This document shows positions 1 through 10,805 of a stretch of 64,000 nucleotides of DNA, one piece after another; position 1 is the first letter of the stretch, and the number at the start of each line of letters is the position of its first letter. Origin of the DNA: Favolaschia claudopus. Lineage: Eukaryota; Basidiomycota; Agaricomycetes; Agaricales; Mycenaceae. A program made the translations under genes and the position numbers. The notes under the pieces were generated by a model. The model did not search any database and had not been told where the DNA came from. It was given only the letters and a program-made list of their open reading frames with translations. The DNA lies in the NCBI GenBank assembly GCA_037176885.1, contig JAWWNJ010000053.1:1054001-1118000 (forward strand). Reading direction: 5' to 3'.

Positions 1-1100
1 CGGCAACTATGCCCTCTTCCACCCCGACGCGCAATGCACACCTTTCAATGACTCACCTAAGCGGACTAAATCGGCCAATTTTCGGACCAAAAAAAAATTG
101 AAAATGTTCTTTGCGCAGAAAAGTCGATTTCTGCCTCCTCAGAAAGCGTGAGAAAATTTCAAGTCCTGACTTTTTCGCCCATTTTGAAAATCAGGCCTCG
201 AGTCCAAAGGCATTATCATCGGTCCTGAGGGAGAGCACGAAGGATGGCGTACCCGTGGGAGATCAGCTGCCGAGCAAGCTCCCCCAATGAAAATGGAAGT
301 TCCCCCAATTTGGAAAGTTCTTCTTCTTTCCCGCACGCATCCCGAAACCTGGCTCTCAATGAATGCAATGCGACTCGGTACAAATGAGACTGGCGAACCC
401 AAATACGGCCGATACTCCCTGAAAGATAGTCGCCAAAGTCAAAATATGTACCATTGTCATCGCTTCCATCCACAACTCCGAACGAACCTGGATCTCGAAC
501 TTTGTGCGATCTGTGCAATCGCCGTATACTGGAAACCTTAGTTCACACCGTCACCGAAAACGGCTCCGAAAATTCGATCGACGAAATCTTCGCTCGTCAG
601 GGACATGAGCGCTGCGCATGTTCAATTCAAACCATTAAACACTGATTGGATGCCCTTCCCATTCGCAGAGACTGACAGGAAACAGCTTTTCCGCAGAAAC
701 ATGAGTCACCGCTCCACCAACCGAGACTGCTACTTTGCAGACTTTCGCATTAACGGTCCGGACCCATTCTCAATTTGTCCGCCGAATTTTTCCCCAGGAC
801 ATGCACTACGGAAACAGCTTTTCCGCAGACTGTATGTGTCATTGGCTCCTCGACTGATACCGCTAAACTGATCGAGTTTGTTAGGCGACTACAAAAAAGC
901 TCACACTTGCTCAAATGTTGTCGTGCAAATGACTTCTCCCTCGAAATATTGCTTGCTTCTTCATGGCTCGCAATGTCGCAAATTTATTTATTTTGTTATC
1001 GTGCCCGACCACCCGACCATCCCCGATAATACCCCGACAGGGCCCGACCGGGATGCTATCGGGGTGCGGTCAGGTAACATAAGCCCACCCGCCACAAAGT
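1..1100. other. Noncoding, degraded; short repeats only
   Basis: No coherent gene is visible; the open frames here are short and overlap on both strands. A 20-bp word (GGAAACAGCTTTTCCGCAGA) occurs at 678-697 and again at 810-829 and can itself form a small hairpin. At 1010-1075 there is a run of CCCGACC-type words, with CCCCGATAGCAT on one arm and its complement on the other, which looks like the folded end of an old transposon. Confidence 0.5.
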
Positions 1101-1126
1101 GGTCGACAAAGCAACGGTTAAGATTT

Positions 1127-1800
1127 TTAATTGCATACATGGCCTATAGCATTGAGCACGCGTAAAAACATATCACCGTCGACTACATCCACAAGATAAT
1201 GAAAGTTGCGACGCGAGTTTGATGGTCCCTGAGCATGAGCCAACAATGCACCTCGGATGACAAAGTCCATGAGGAGGAAAGTCAAGTCTACCTCCTCCTC
1301 GAACACAACACAGCCGTCCCACGAAGTTTTCGGCCGCCACTTGTTGGGCTTCATATTTTGCACAACAGCAAGATCCACAACACGACCTGAGGGCAGCTGG
1401 CAGCGAACGAAGGATCGCAATCGAGCACATGCGACGCCCGGTTGATCAGAGTTGAAAAGGACACAATCGTACCGAGGCCCAGAATTGTACCAGTTACTGT
1501 TGCAGCGCAAAATATCCTCAGCAGCTTTCGTGTTGCGCTTATTTGTCTGGCCATAGTGTTGTTTGACTTCTTGGTGTATTCCTTCCCCCGTTCGAGTGGT
1601 ACCGTTGCGCAGCACACCCTTCAAACGAACATCATCGAGGGCGTGTATAAGATAGTGTTGTTTCGGAAACTTGAAGTTCTTGTCGTAGTCCTCGGAAACG
1701 CGCTTGAGATAGAACTAGTCAGCAACTCGAGCTTAAAGAAAAATGGTGGCTGTACCTTGCACCATTTTTCGTAGTCTTCTATGCATTGTTGAACAACAAG
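1127..1800 (-). pseudogene. Plavaka-like (CACTA-type) transposase C-terminus, truncated
   Basis: On the minus strand one frame runs from about 1718 down to the stop at 1127. Motifs in order are FPKQHYLIHALDDVRLKGV, GTTRTGEGIHQEV, RYDCVLFNS, WDGCVVFEEE, a RGALLAHAQ stretch and VDVVDGDMFLR. This order matches the C-terminal region of Plavaka-type transposase proteins of mushrooms as I remember them. The catalytic region is not present upstream. A TAG interrupts the frame just before YLKRVSEDYDKNF (about 1715-1720), so this is a dead remnant. Assignment to Plavaka rather than another mushroom transposase group is from memory and moderately sure. Confidence 0.6.
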
Positions 1801-1910
1801 CTGTCGACTCGTCGTCATCACGCGTAAGCCAAGCAACATTCGACACTTCAACAGAGCTCGGATGCACGGTATCAGCGTCGATTTCGGGGGGAGAATCTCG
1901 CAGAGAATAT

Positions 1911-1986
1911 AAACAATACACCAAGAAGAAAGGGTTTCTCAGCATCTTCTTGAATTTCGTAGACAAACCATTGCCCAAACAAAACT
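1911..1986. repeat. 76-bp direct repeat, copy 1
   Basis: A 76-bp segment starting AAACAATACAC recurs at 3020-3095 with one visible mismatch (C/T). The two copies lie on either side of the unknown gene fragment at 2081-3020. Confidence 0.9.
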
Positions 1987-2080
1987 CTGACCTTGAGAAT
2001 ATCGAGATGAGTCTGGCCGTCGGTGAAATCTTTCGTAGCCAAGTCGTTGATATGTTTGAGATTTCGCCAGCGAGAGAATT

Positions 2081-3020
2081 TTGCCAGTGATGACTCAAGG
2101 GTTGTGGTTTGTGCAATCGCCAAAGAAAGTGTTGGGTGCCGTCGAGAACGCGTCCTATAACGAAAAGAATCGTTTCGACAACATGCGTACAAAGGTGCAG
2201 GGTGAATTGCGCGCTGTCCTCGAGGTTCTTCCAGAAGAGCTGCATGGAGATGTTGGCAAATCGTGGCTGGTGCATACGGTACGCGCCAAGATAAAATCTC
2301 CGCAAAAAAACTGACAAGTCGTTTCAGTTCAACAAGGCGATGGATAGACAGCGGTCAAATACCTCCAGTCGTCTTCGCAACGATATTGGAGCTGTCTTCG
2401 TTGCCCATCTACACCCCCGCGTTGGCGATGCTTTGGACATTCAAGATATGGCGCTCCGTGCTGGGTACGCCGACCTCATTGGCGGGAGAAAGGACGACTC
2501 CGGCAAAATGACATTTCATCCATTTGATGCACCCGCCCTGCATAGCGACGGCGCGGACCGCCTCAACGTCGAAACATTCCTGAAAGACAAGCTTGTCATG
2601 CATGTATGTATCACGAACTTGTGGCGCGAGTTGTGAAACTTACATTCGCAGGTCGCTGCCGCTGTCATTTATGGGAAGAAAAAACCTATCAAGATAGCGA
2701 CCAACAAGCCATGCGTTTCCGGGCCCCGTTGCATGCAACAGATGCACAATATCTCGAACTCCACACCAGGCTTTGTTGCCTGCGCAGGTGCTCTTGTGAG
2801 TTCGAATACTTTGACAGCCGAGCTTTCACTTACTTCTATGCGAGACGCTTTGGGCCCTGTCGATGGACGTCGAGCTCAAGAAGAAAGGTCAGCAAACAGG
2901 AATTAATTGGTACTCATGCTACGAGTCTTACCTGCGTTACCTTCTCGAAGGGCTTCGCAATCGCTCCAAGCCCGTTCTCGCACTTTTCAGAGAGTGGGAC
3001 GCGGAGCTTTTCCCGGACAA
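2081..3020 (+). pseudogene. Fragment of a basidiomycete-expanded gene of unknown function
   Basis: Three spliced pieces read as one protein. The first (from about 2090) ends near WLVHT and is followed by an intron starting GTACGC and ending TTTCAG at about 2327. The second carries FNKAMDRQRSNTSSRLRND and PRVGDALDIQDMAL and ends in a GTATGT donor near 2602. The third begins VAAAVIYGKKKP after ATTCGCAG and holds HNISNSTPGFVACAGAL. Downstream another frame gives WYSCYESYLRYLLEGLRNRS and LFREWDAELFPDKT. I recognise the pattern (an SNTSTRLR-like block, then STPG, then LFREWD) from large families of uncharacterised mushroom proteins. The last two blocks are in different frames, and the coding sequence stops exactly where the second 76-bp repeat begins, so it is broken. 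Confidence 0.5.
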
Positions 3021-3095
3021 AACAATACACTAAGAAGAAAGGGTTTCTCAGCATCTTCTTGAATTTCGTAGACAAACCATTGCCCAAACAAAACT
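3020..3095. repeat. 76-bp direct repeat, copy 2
   Basis: Second copy of the 1911-1986 segment. It cuts into the end of the LFREWDAELFPDKT coding block, so it looks like templated filler inserted during break repair. Confidence 0.9.
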
Positions 3096-3159
3096 AGGTT
3101 GACAAACTTAGCATGCAACCGCGCTTAGGCATCGACGATACTCTGAATCCAAGACGCAG

Positions 3160-6100
3160 CGCGTTGTGCAGCCATAGAGGCGCTCAAGCGCGCTTCCCCA
3201 GCATTCAAGTCAAGAAGTCTCAGGAAGAGTGTAGTCTTGAGAGAGACCGTCGTGGAACGGGAGGTGCGGAGCGCCAGAAGAAATAAAGGAACACGGCGAG
3301 AGGCCGAAGAAGCTTGAAGCCCAACGTGTACGTATCGACGTCGGAGCGGCGAGATGAATCTCGCTGGAAGACGGGTCGGGAAATAGATCTGTAGATGCGC
3401 TGGGAACGTCGAGGCAGCCAGAAGACCGGAGGTGGCGAGCGTCGACGTAGCGCAGGGAAGCCATACCTGAATATCAGCCCAAGTATTGCGCAGCCGGAGC
3501 AGCGTGAAAGCACGCGCTCAACGAGCTCAGCAATGTAGAGGTTCGCCGGATCTTGACGTCCAAACAGCGCGAGACATTGCGCTCCAAGTTTGAAGGACTT
3601 GTCGTTGCTGAATAAGATTCGTACTGGCGGCGAGACTAGGCGATGCCGACGAGGTACGAGAGGGGAGTTGTTTCTCGTCGAAACCAGAGCAGCGAGGAGG
3701 TTCGCGCTCAAGGTCGACTTCTAGGGTGGCCGGCGATGGTGAAGACACCGAAGCAAAAAGAAGAGCACCTCCCTCCGTAAGCTCATAGGCGAAGGACTCT
3801 TGAGTCTCAATTCTTGAGTTTTGGGCCAGGTCGTTTCAGCCGCGTGAAGGCGAACGCCGAAAGACGTTCTACTCAAGCCGCGGTCCTGGACGAGCAAGTC
3901 GTTGGGCATGTTGCTCACGTCTTGAGCGGTGTCGCAAACGGCGTTCAAGACGTTTCCGTCAAGGCAATCGTATGTCGATTGAGTCGGACGCGGAGCCATA
4001 GCGTCAGAGTGGCGAAAAGATTCCTGCCCAAAGGCGACTTCTTCGAGTGACAGAGCGTTCAGAAAACTTAAAGCTTGAGCTCTGGAGCCGGAGGCAGCAG
4101 CAATGGCTGCGCTCAAAGACTCAATTTAGAGGGCGAAGCCACGCGTCGTAGCGGCAAGTTGGCTCGCGCTCGAAGACGGCTTTGGCGCGGGTTAGTGGGC
4201 GATGTCGGTGACGGTGAAGTGACGTGCGGAACGATGGAGGAGGGACGCGAAGAGAGGAGCATCGCTGCCAATACCTGCTACCTAGCGTCACATCGGCGAC
4301 GTGTTGTCGACAGCGGTATTGGGGTTTCGACGAATCGTCCGGTCAGCCCCCCAGCGGGCACATCATCGTTTACCAAGAAACCCGCAAGCCAGAATCTCAG
4401 TCCCACTCGAAGTAGCGTAGGAGCGCCTCCAGATCGACAAATTCTTGAATCCAGAAACATAGTAGCGGGTCGAGCGGCCGCAGAGGCGCTCAGCGTGCGT
4501 ACATTTGTTGTAGACAGATGAGGAAACGCAGTTCTGATGGTAAGCCCGAGAGTAAGAGTTTTGAAAGCCAGACTTGAACCCAGCATACGCGTCGGAGCAG
4601 CGAGCGCCTCGCGCTCAAAGACACGTTGGTAGGCAATTTCGGCGAGGCGGTAATCGTAGCTATCGCGGATCGTCTGGGGACGCGAGAACTTGAGGTCTCA
4701 AGGGAGCCGGAGCAGCGAGCACGCCCGTACTCGGGGAAAACGGCCCCGACGATGCCATTGGGTGGTTGATCTACACTCGGAAGCCCAGCCAATCCAAATC
4801 CTCGCCCTCTTCCTTCAATCTCTGTCCATTCCCTTCCCTCTACCACTCTAGCGCTGTCTTCCTGAGTGTCGTGTTCTTGAAGACAAAGAGACGTAAAAGC
4901 CGCGCAAAGATTGGCGCTCGGCCCGCCGTAGATTAGGCGGAATACTACATCTACCCTTCCCAGAGCGTTGGTGCGTTGAGCGGCCATAAAGGCGCTCAAA
5001 CGCGTACTTGCCCGATGTAAGAACTCATCGAGTTCAATTCCTCCACCGGACGCCGCCTTCTGAGGTCTTGACGCTACCTGAAGAAGGTTGAGACGTACAA
5101 GCTCCAGGAACTTGAGGTAGATGCCAGGGAGAAGAGATTCAGATGAGATCTTGGGAGAAAACGTAGAGTCGGTGTCGTCGACCACTTCTGTGCTCCATGA
5201 CAGCTGGAAGGTGGGTACATTTGAGGTAGCTTGGAAGGTCGTCATTTTAGAGCAGGAGTCGACAATCCAGAGCAACCATGAAAGCTCTTCGCCACCGTTG
5301 CTACTGTAACCGAAAGGCGGACATAGATTCTCCAGACAGCAATGCAGAGATTGACAAAGTTCGATGGAGAGTCGGCAGCGCGTCGCGCAGCGGAGGCGCT
5401 CGAGCATGCTTCCACAGTAAAATTAGCGTGCGAGTTGATAGTTGTTTCCCAGCGAGATAGCGGATAGAATAGAGTGGTCTTGAAGCTTGAAGAGCAAACA
5501 TTGAGGTATGTCGGAATCGATTCGTTCGGCCGGCGTAGGCGCGTAGCCAGCGAGCGAGAGGAATGGGTTCATCATTCCGCGAGTAGATTCGGAGTTGCTC
5601 AAGTCAGGAGCAGCGTACGGAACGCGCTCAGTGACGACGCGCGCGAGGTCGGCGCAGCGGAGAGGAAGTGGTACAGAGGCGAGAGGGTGGGTAGCAGCGG
5701 AGCGACGGCAAATGGGAAGGAAAAGAGGAAGGATTCACAATGTACGGACATACATTTCGGAATCCTCAGCAAACTCAGAAACCTCGCCACTCAAGTTCTT
5801 TCCCTTCTTCACCCTCAAGCCGTCTTCCCATTGTCGAGAGTCTTGAATAGTCTCTCCTAGACAGACGCTCTATGTACTGGAGCTCGGTGCCCTCGCTACA
5901 TAGAAGTCTTGAAGCTCACTAACGAGATCGGAGCAGCAGACATGTCTGCGCGCGACTGATTCTTCGTCGTCTTGAGCGATCGGGTGCATGAGGTGGAGGG
6001 AGAGAGGAAGGTGATAGTGACACTCGGCCACGTTGCATCGTCATCGCCGACGTCGGCGTGAGAACCACGACCGAGTCAACGGGACCGGTGCTAGACGTCG

Positions 6101-7280
6101 CCGCGACCGACGTTCTACGAATCTTCGCTTTCCGGAGCTCAAGATAGATTGATGTAAATACCAAATCGTATTCAATTTCTCGCCCCGCATTCCACCTCAA
6201 ATATCTATGTGCGGGTGAGCTTCGCTTCAGCACACAGCGGCCCATGAATTCCGCCAAAGAAGTAAGGGTCATCCCATGAACACTCGTTCTTGCTACCGTT
6301 GCCCGCACGTTGAGCAGCCGTGGAGGCGCTCATACGTGTACATACCCGCTTGCTGCCAAGCCAAGTGGGGCCTTGGACATGGGCCGATCCTCAAACTCGG
6401 GGGTATTGGATGAGTCTTCGCTCATTGAATCTTGTCAGATGCGCGTCACATAGATGCAGAACCTCCAGCAGCCATAGAGGCGCTCCAAGGTCGCCTGCAA
6501 AGGTAGAGGAACCGACGCAGAGCTCCGGCAGCCGTTGAAGGCGCTCAGAGGTTGGTGAAGGGACGGGAAGGACGACAAGAGACCAGGAGGTTTGAGACAA
6601 GAACAATATGCATGGATCTCGTACCACCTACATCCCTAATTCATAGTTTCCTATCCAAACCTCCTGCCTCGCAATTCCATAGATTAAATCGACGCTTTCC
6701 ATCATCAGACGTTACAAGTGTCGAATCCCAGGTTTCCTACAATGGTCTGGAAACCTTGGGACTGCTAGCGGCCAATGAAGGTGCTCTGCGATCGATATCG
6801 AGGTTGTCGAGGATGAGTCCAAGTGAAATCTCGAGATGAAGCCGTCAGGTCAATATTAGAGCCACAAAGGATCTTCAGATTCCAGAGGCTTCAGTTTTCC
6901 ATGCAGGCCCTGAGATCGAACGCCGAAGCAGCCCCCCAGAGTAAGTAAAATAATCGACAAAGAGTGGCGCTCCGCCGTCAACATCGAGATAAACCCGAAG
7001 CTTCGACGTCGTTGGCGCCACGTCACAAGCTGGTACGGGCGCCGTTTGCCCCCCACTCTAAGACCAAGCTTGGAGAAGGGAGAAGGGAGAGGCTTGACCT
7101 AATGCCAATAACAAAAGGCAGTTAAGTCAAGCTCGGATGGCGGACCTTCCCGCCATCCCATTCATCCGTTCTTCATGCAGGAAGCCCTCGCGGTGGGCTC
7201 CATTGTGATGCGAGTCGTTTAGGCTTCTTGCTGAAGAACGCGGTAAAGACTAGAGCAGCTCAAGGAAGCGCTCAGAGTCC
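3160..7280. repeat. Region with a dispersed 30-45 bp motif (about 9 copies), no gene recognised
   Basis: The core GCAGCCRTRGAGGCGCTCAA, often preceded by GTTGA and followed by ACGYGYAC, appears in the same orientation at about 3168-3193, 4471-4500, 4974-5006, 5387-5410, 6308-6340, 6467-6490, 6527-6550, 6767-6790 and 7255-7275. Weaker versions lie near 4090 and 4600. The copies fall in different reading frames, so this is not protein conservation. Several open frames cross the region (the longest, 4490-5407 on minus, is 305 codons) but none shows a recognisable domain. I see no gene I can support here. Confidence 0.55.
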
Positions 7281-7439
7281 TTATATGAGGATAAGACGAG
7301 CGCTGAGCACTCGCCACCGTTGTCACCCTACGGCGAGGGCAGTGTGACCAATTTGACTGTGAATTCACTTGAAACAGATCAAAAGCTTCCGATTCCCTCC
7401 GTACAGTTTTCGGTCTTGAATGAATTTTTCATGTTAAAT

Positions 7440-7690
7440 ACATGTTGAACTTAGATTTCGGGCGCCGGCCCGGACGGCTGGGGTTTTCCACCCCAGACCC
7501 CGACCGCTGCGCGGGGCTTCCCGCTCGCCGCGGAGGCCCACTGCGTGGTGCCAGCGCTTGCCGCGAGGCCTTTCCGGCCCTTCTCTGACACAGGCAAGAC
7601 GATCCATCAAAGGGTCGGGGCGTGGGAACCGCCGGGAACTGGTGACAGCGTCACATTTGTGACAAAGTTCCCGGCGCGAGTTTAAAATCC
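7440..7690. other. GC-rich palindromic island
   Basis: A sharp switch to very GC-rich sequence full of short inverted words (for example GGGGTTTTCCACCCC, CCCCGACCGCTGCGCGGGG). A related-looking island with GGGGTTTGGGGCGGAGCCCC lies at 10,960-11,075. No coding signal is seen. Confidence 0.5.
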
Positions 7691-8545
7691 TTGTCTTCTC
7701 AACGAGGAGTGGGCGAGTGAAGACATCCTCAATGCTTGGTCGGAGTTGATGTATTTTTATCGCTCAGTAGAGAGGGAGCTTTGCGAAGATCCTTCCTTTC
7801 TGTTTCTGCCGACCTTGTTCATCAACGAGGCCCGTCGTGTCTGGAGTCTTGGTGAATCTGTTCGTGCTTACTCCCAGAATATCATCTGGCTCCGTGAGCG
7901 CATTCGAGCGGGCAGGGTTCACGGGATCGGCATGCTTATCTGCACCGACAATCACTACTCCGCTGTTGTGAAGATCCGTCTTGACGAGCTTGAGCATGGC
8001 GACTCCCTCCACCTTCCTGCCAAACCCGACTTGCTGCCTATGGCAGCCTATCCTTCGCTGGGTTTTTGCCGGCCTTGGCGATTTTGACCTTGGTGATATT
8101 ACCGAACACGAAAGTTACATCAAGTCCGGTCTCATAGATCGCCAGAGGTCCTTGGCAGGGGAGGGTAGCTGTGGCATAGCAGCGATGAACTTCATCGAAT
8201 TTCGCACTGGCATGCAAACCCCGCGCTGGATGGCTGATGAGTCGGCTATGTTTCGTGAGACGCTGTTACGCGATCTTCTCCGCTACCATCTCATTGCGCG
8301 CAGGAAACATTCGGTATGTCCTAATGCTATTTCATGGCTCATTCTGCTCGTTCATCACGATCATTGATCCAGACTTATAATGATTGGGTCGTGCCCTGCG
8401 CTTTGCAGAGCGCGGGTGAAGTCTCTTTTTTCCTCGATGCTGCAGTGGGCTACCAGGACTTCAACCTTGACGCGTTGTCGGCAGACGTGAGTTCCCTGAC
8501 TTCTGTCTTTAGGCGTCTCTGTCTGACTTCGTCGTCACCAGATGA
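7687..8545 (+). pseudogene. Ulp1/SENP-like (C48) cysteine protease, frameshifted
   Basis: Three exons are visible. Exon 1 begins in frame at about 7687 (NPCLLNEEWASEDILNAWS) just after an in-frame TAA. It reads through VHGIGMLICTDNHYSAVV and HGDSL and then needs a one-base frame change near 8038-8045 to continue as PILRWVFAGLGDFDLG and EGSCGIAAMNF. The introns are 8314-8372 (GTATGT...CAG) and 8487-8512 (GTGAGT...TAG); the last exon ends at a TGA at 8543-8545. The His (DNHY), Asp (HGDS) and Cys (GSCGIA) of the Ulp1 triad are all readable. This family removes SUMO/Ubl tags, and mushroom genomes carry many transposon-linked copies. The frameshift and the upstream stop make this copy a probable pseudogene. 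Confidence 0.7.
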
Positions 8546-8622
8546 GTCATCCAATATTTGATTGGGCTATCGTGCATCAGCAGCAGCACCGGACTATCAG
8601 TGTTCCTCCTAAGTAGAATGAA

Positions 8623-8688
8623 TTAACCCTTAATTTGAAGTTAATGCTAAGGGTTAACATGAAGCTGGATCCATCTTAACCCTTAATT
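8623..8688. repeat. Three TTAACCCTTA-type words in inverted/direct order
   Basis: TTAACCCTTAATT at 8623-8635, its partial inverse AAGGGTTAA at 8649-8657, and TTAACCCTTAATTG at 8676-8689. They lie about 80 bp after the Ulp1-like stop codon. The words look telomere-like but are not tandem TTAGGG repeats. Confidence 0.6.
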
Positions 8689-9106
8689 GAGCCTTACCTT
8701 GGATTACGTCACCCTCCTCGGCTACGTTCGGCAAGTTCGGCAGCTGGGTTGGCAACTTGGCAGCGGCCAAAGGTCTGCAGCATTGATATTAAGTAGTGTC
8801 CAGCAGGTTCACCGTTCTGTTGATTCTGCTGAAGCGCGTCGGAACACGGGTCAAGCCCTCAGCTCGGCTACTAGCTACCTGCATTGCCCTGGCGGGAGCA
8901 ATTTCAGTCCACAAACATCAAGTTCAGCCAAAACTCAGCTGGAGCAAGCCATAAGCCTATAAGCAAAACCGCTTTGGAACTCCCCAAAAATGCGTCTAAA
9001 AAAGCCCGGAAAAAATTGTATTTTTGGGGGAGCTTGCTCCCCCTTTTATCAGAGCCGTCACCGAAAAGCAATAAGCTGTGCTAGAGAGCGTTTTGATGGC
9101 GTCACT

Positions 9107-9340
9107 GCCCTTGACGTGCGCACGTCAAGATTGGCATGCTCCGTTCCTCTGGACGCGATGCGGCGGTTTGTTATCCGCGCCCATCGTTTTGCCGATGCTT
9201 ACCGCCATGGGTTGAATGGTGCACAAGCTGCATGGGCAGCTCGGAAGTATAAGGGACATCGAATGCTCCCCCCAGATTTCAAGAAAGAGATGGAGGCTGC
9301 TGGTATTGGCCGTGGTGGTAATAAAAATGCTGGTGCATAG
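9107..9340 (+). pseudogene. Probable transposase C-terminal scrap
   Basis: An open frame ending in a TAG at 9338-9340 encodes VPLDAMRRFVIRAHRFADAY, then GLNGAQAAWAARKYKGHRML. The helical RF..R..RF.DAYR.GL....A.WA.+KY..HR pattern resembles C-terminal tails I associate with mushroom Tc1/DDE-type transposase genes, but the catalytic part is absent. Upstream the sequence becomes a short inverted GGGGGAGCTTGCTCCCCC hairpin (about 9028-9045). Family assignment is tentative. Confidence 0.35.
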
Positions 9341-9557
9341 TGTTTTGGACGGTAATCTTGGAACTAGTCTCTCAAATATGTCTCAAAATTTCTGAAAGAA
9401 ATATATAGCACTCTTAGATTGAATACAGACAGAATCGTTGACGCCAATTTGCTAATTGACCCACAGTCCGGAGAGGGAGGGTCGAGATGTAGGTTGTCCC
9501 AAAAAGGAAATGTGACAGTCACGAGACGTGGGGACCTTTGCTGAAGCAAACGAAAGA

Positions 9558-10234
9558 TAGACCGGTAACCGATCTCTCGTATGAAGACAATCGTTCATAG
9601 AGAGACCGGTCGATCTGAGTTTGAATTTAGTGGCAGAGCGGGAGCATCACGTGTTTGATGACGTGTCCGCCACCGTTCTGCGCAATTCACGCATTTCTGA
9701 TTGGACTGACCGTGAAAAAAAGGGAGGAAAGTCCTTCCAGGGCACAAATATACCATGAGAGGGATACGAGGGACTTTTTCTCGTGTCAGTGGCTGCACTG
9801 GAGCCAAGGCGCACTTACACGAAGCCATTGTAACAAATCATTGGTTTTTGACACATAATCGTCGGATTTTCCTATTTGAAACTACAGGGCGCCTAAGAGG
9901 CCCATTTAGAACCCGTTGAATACCTTTGGGGCCCCAACGTATCAGTGGTGAGGGCGCTGGAACGCTGCATGCACCTTCCACGTGACAAAAACGTGATCAA
10001 CTCTTTTTTTTGTATCAGCATTTCTATACCGCAACAAGTAAACTAACTACTAAGACGCGGTGCCAAAAGGCAATAAATACGGGATATTGTGCTAGGGGAA
10101 TCGACCGATGCAGGTAGAGTATAGTCTTGGAGTGGGACGTGATCAACTCGCTCAGCATCCAAATTTAAACTCAGATCGACCGGTCTGTCTACCGACGAAC
10201 TTGTTCTCTAGTAGACAGATCGGTCACCGGTCTA
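9558..10234. mobile_element. MULE-like MITE with long hairpin-bearing inverted ends and 9-bp TSD
   Basis: The left end starts TAGACCGGTAACCGATCT and the right end, read inverted, starts TAGACCGGTGACCGATCT. Similarity extends about 75 bp inward to a shared ACCGGTCGATCTGAGTTT. Each arm is itself a fold-back, because ACCGGT-containing words flank a short loop. The 9-bp word AACGAAAGA sits on both sides (9549-9557 and 10,235-10,243), a duplication size typical of Mutator-like elements. No transposase is encoded. A LINE tail is inserted at 10,004-10,136. Confidence 0.8.
10004..10136 (-). mobile_element. 5'-truncated LINE 3' end with poly(A) and 13-bp TSD
   Basis: Read on the minus strand, a short 3' untranslated tail ends in ATGCTGATAC and eight A's. 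It shares the block CTACTAAGACGCGGTGC with the longer copies at 11,142-12,684 and 42,545-44,118. The 13-bp word ACGTGATCAACTC flanks it at 9991-10,003 and 10,137-10,149. This is a typical dead-on-arrival LINE insertion, nested inside the MULE-like MITE. Confidence 0.85.
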
Positions 10235-10253
10235 AACGAAAGATACCGTCGCC

Positions 10254-10480
10254 TCTGGCCAGAGCATAGACGAAAAGATTGCTGATTTACAAGCGCAGAT
10301 CAGCAGCTTGCAACGTTCTCGGACGACGACGCCAAAGGTTGACGATGGAATCAATTTATTAAGTAACGTTTCCATCGTCAACCTTTGGCGTCTGGCCAGA
10401 GCATAGACGAAAAGATTGCTGATTTACAAGCGCAGATCAGCAGCTTGCAACGTTCTCGGACGACGACGCCAAAGGTTGAC
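10254..10480. repeat. 90-bp duplication joined by an inverted repeat
   Basis: A 90-bp segment starting TCTGGCCAGAGCATAGACG occurs at 10,254-10,343 and 10,391-10,480. Between them the last 20 bp of copy 1 (CGCCAAAGGTTGACGATGGA) reappear inverted, giving a hairpin around ATCAATTTATTAAGTAACGTT. The unit read on plus encodes a coiled-coil-like IDEKIADLQAQISSLQRSR. Confidence 0.85.
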
Positions 10481-10489
10481 TTAACCAAG

Positions 10490-10805
10490 GCGCATGCGTT
10501 AACGCTTCCTATCTGGAAATAAATGGTCGAGCGGTCCAAATTACGCTGGTCCAGAATGTCGAGGAGGGATTTCGAGAGGATGTCAGTGTAAACGAAGCGA
10601 TCCATGATCCCTTCGGTCCGATGAAGTTGACCGACACCGTGTCGGGTGAGACAGCCCCAGACCATAACACTCCCGCCGCCGAGTTGGACCTTCTTCTTCG
10701 TATATCTGAGATCATACGCCTTCCCTGGTTCCCTTCAGCACCACTGCCAGCCACCCGAACCAATGATGTTGAATTTTGACTCATCTGAAAATCCTATACT
10801 TGAAT
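10490..10805 (-). pseudogene. Tc1/mariner-like transposase fragment (DDE_3 type)
   Basis: On the minus strand the frame reads GFSDESKFNI, GGWQWC, a TGA, then REPGK, GGGSVMVWGCLT, GIMDRFVYTDIL and STIYFQ. The SDES block carries the first catalytic Asp of Tc1-type transposases, and VMVWG is a family hallmark. The TGA lies where TGG (Trp, as in WCWR) is usual, so it is a single G-to-A nonsense change. The second Asp block and the terminal Glu are missing, because the frame runs into the 90-bp duplication. It is clearly a remnant. Confidence 0.7.

Noticed and set aside
1733..2317. 194-codon minus-strand frame over the gene fragment at 2.1-3.0 kb
   Set aside because: It is antisense to the better-supported plus-strand exons and mixes frames of the Plavaka-like remnant.
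4490..5407. 305-codon open frame on the minus strand
   Set aside because: No recognisable domain or splice context. It crosses two copies of the dispersed 30-45 bp motif and overlaps open frames on both strands. I treat it as chance until transcript evidence exists.
8623..8689. Interstitial telomere
   Set aside because: Only three separated words, in mixed orientation; not a tandem TTAGGG tract.
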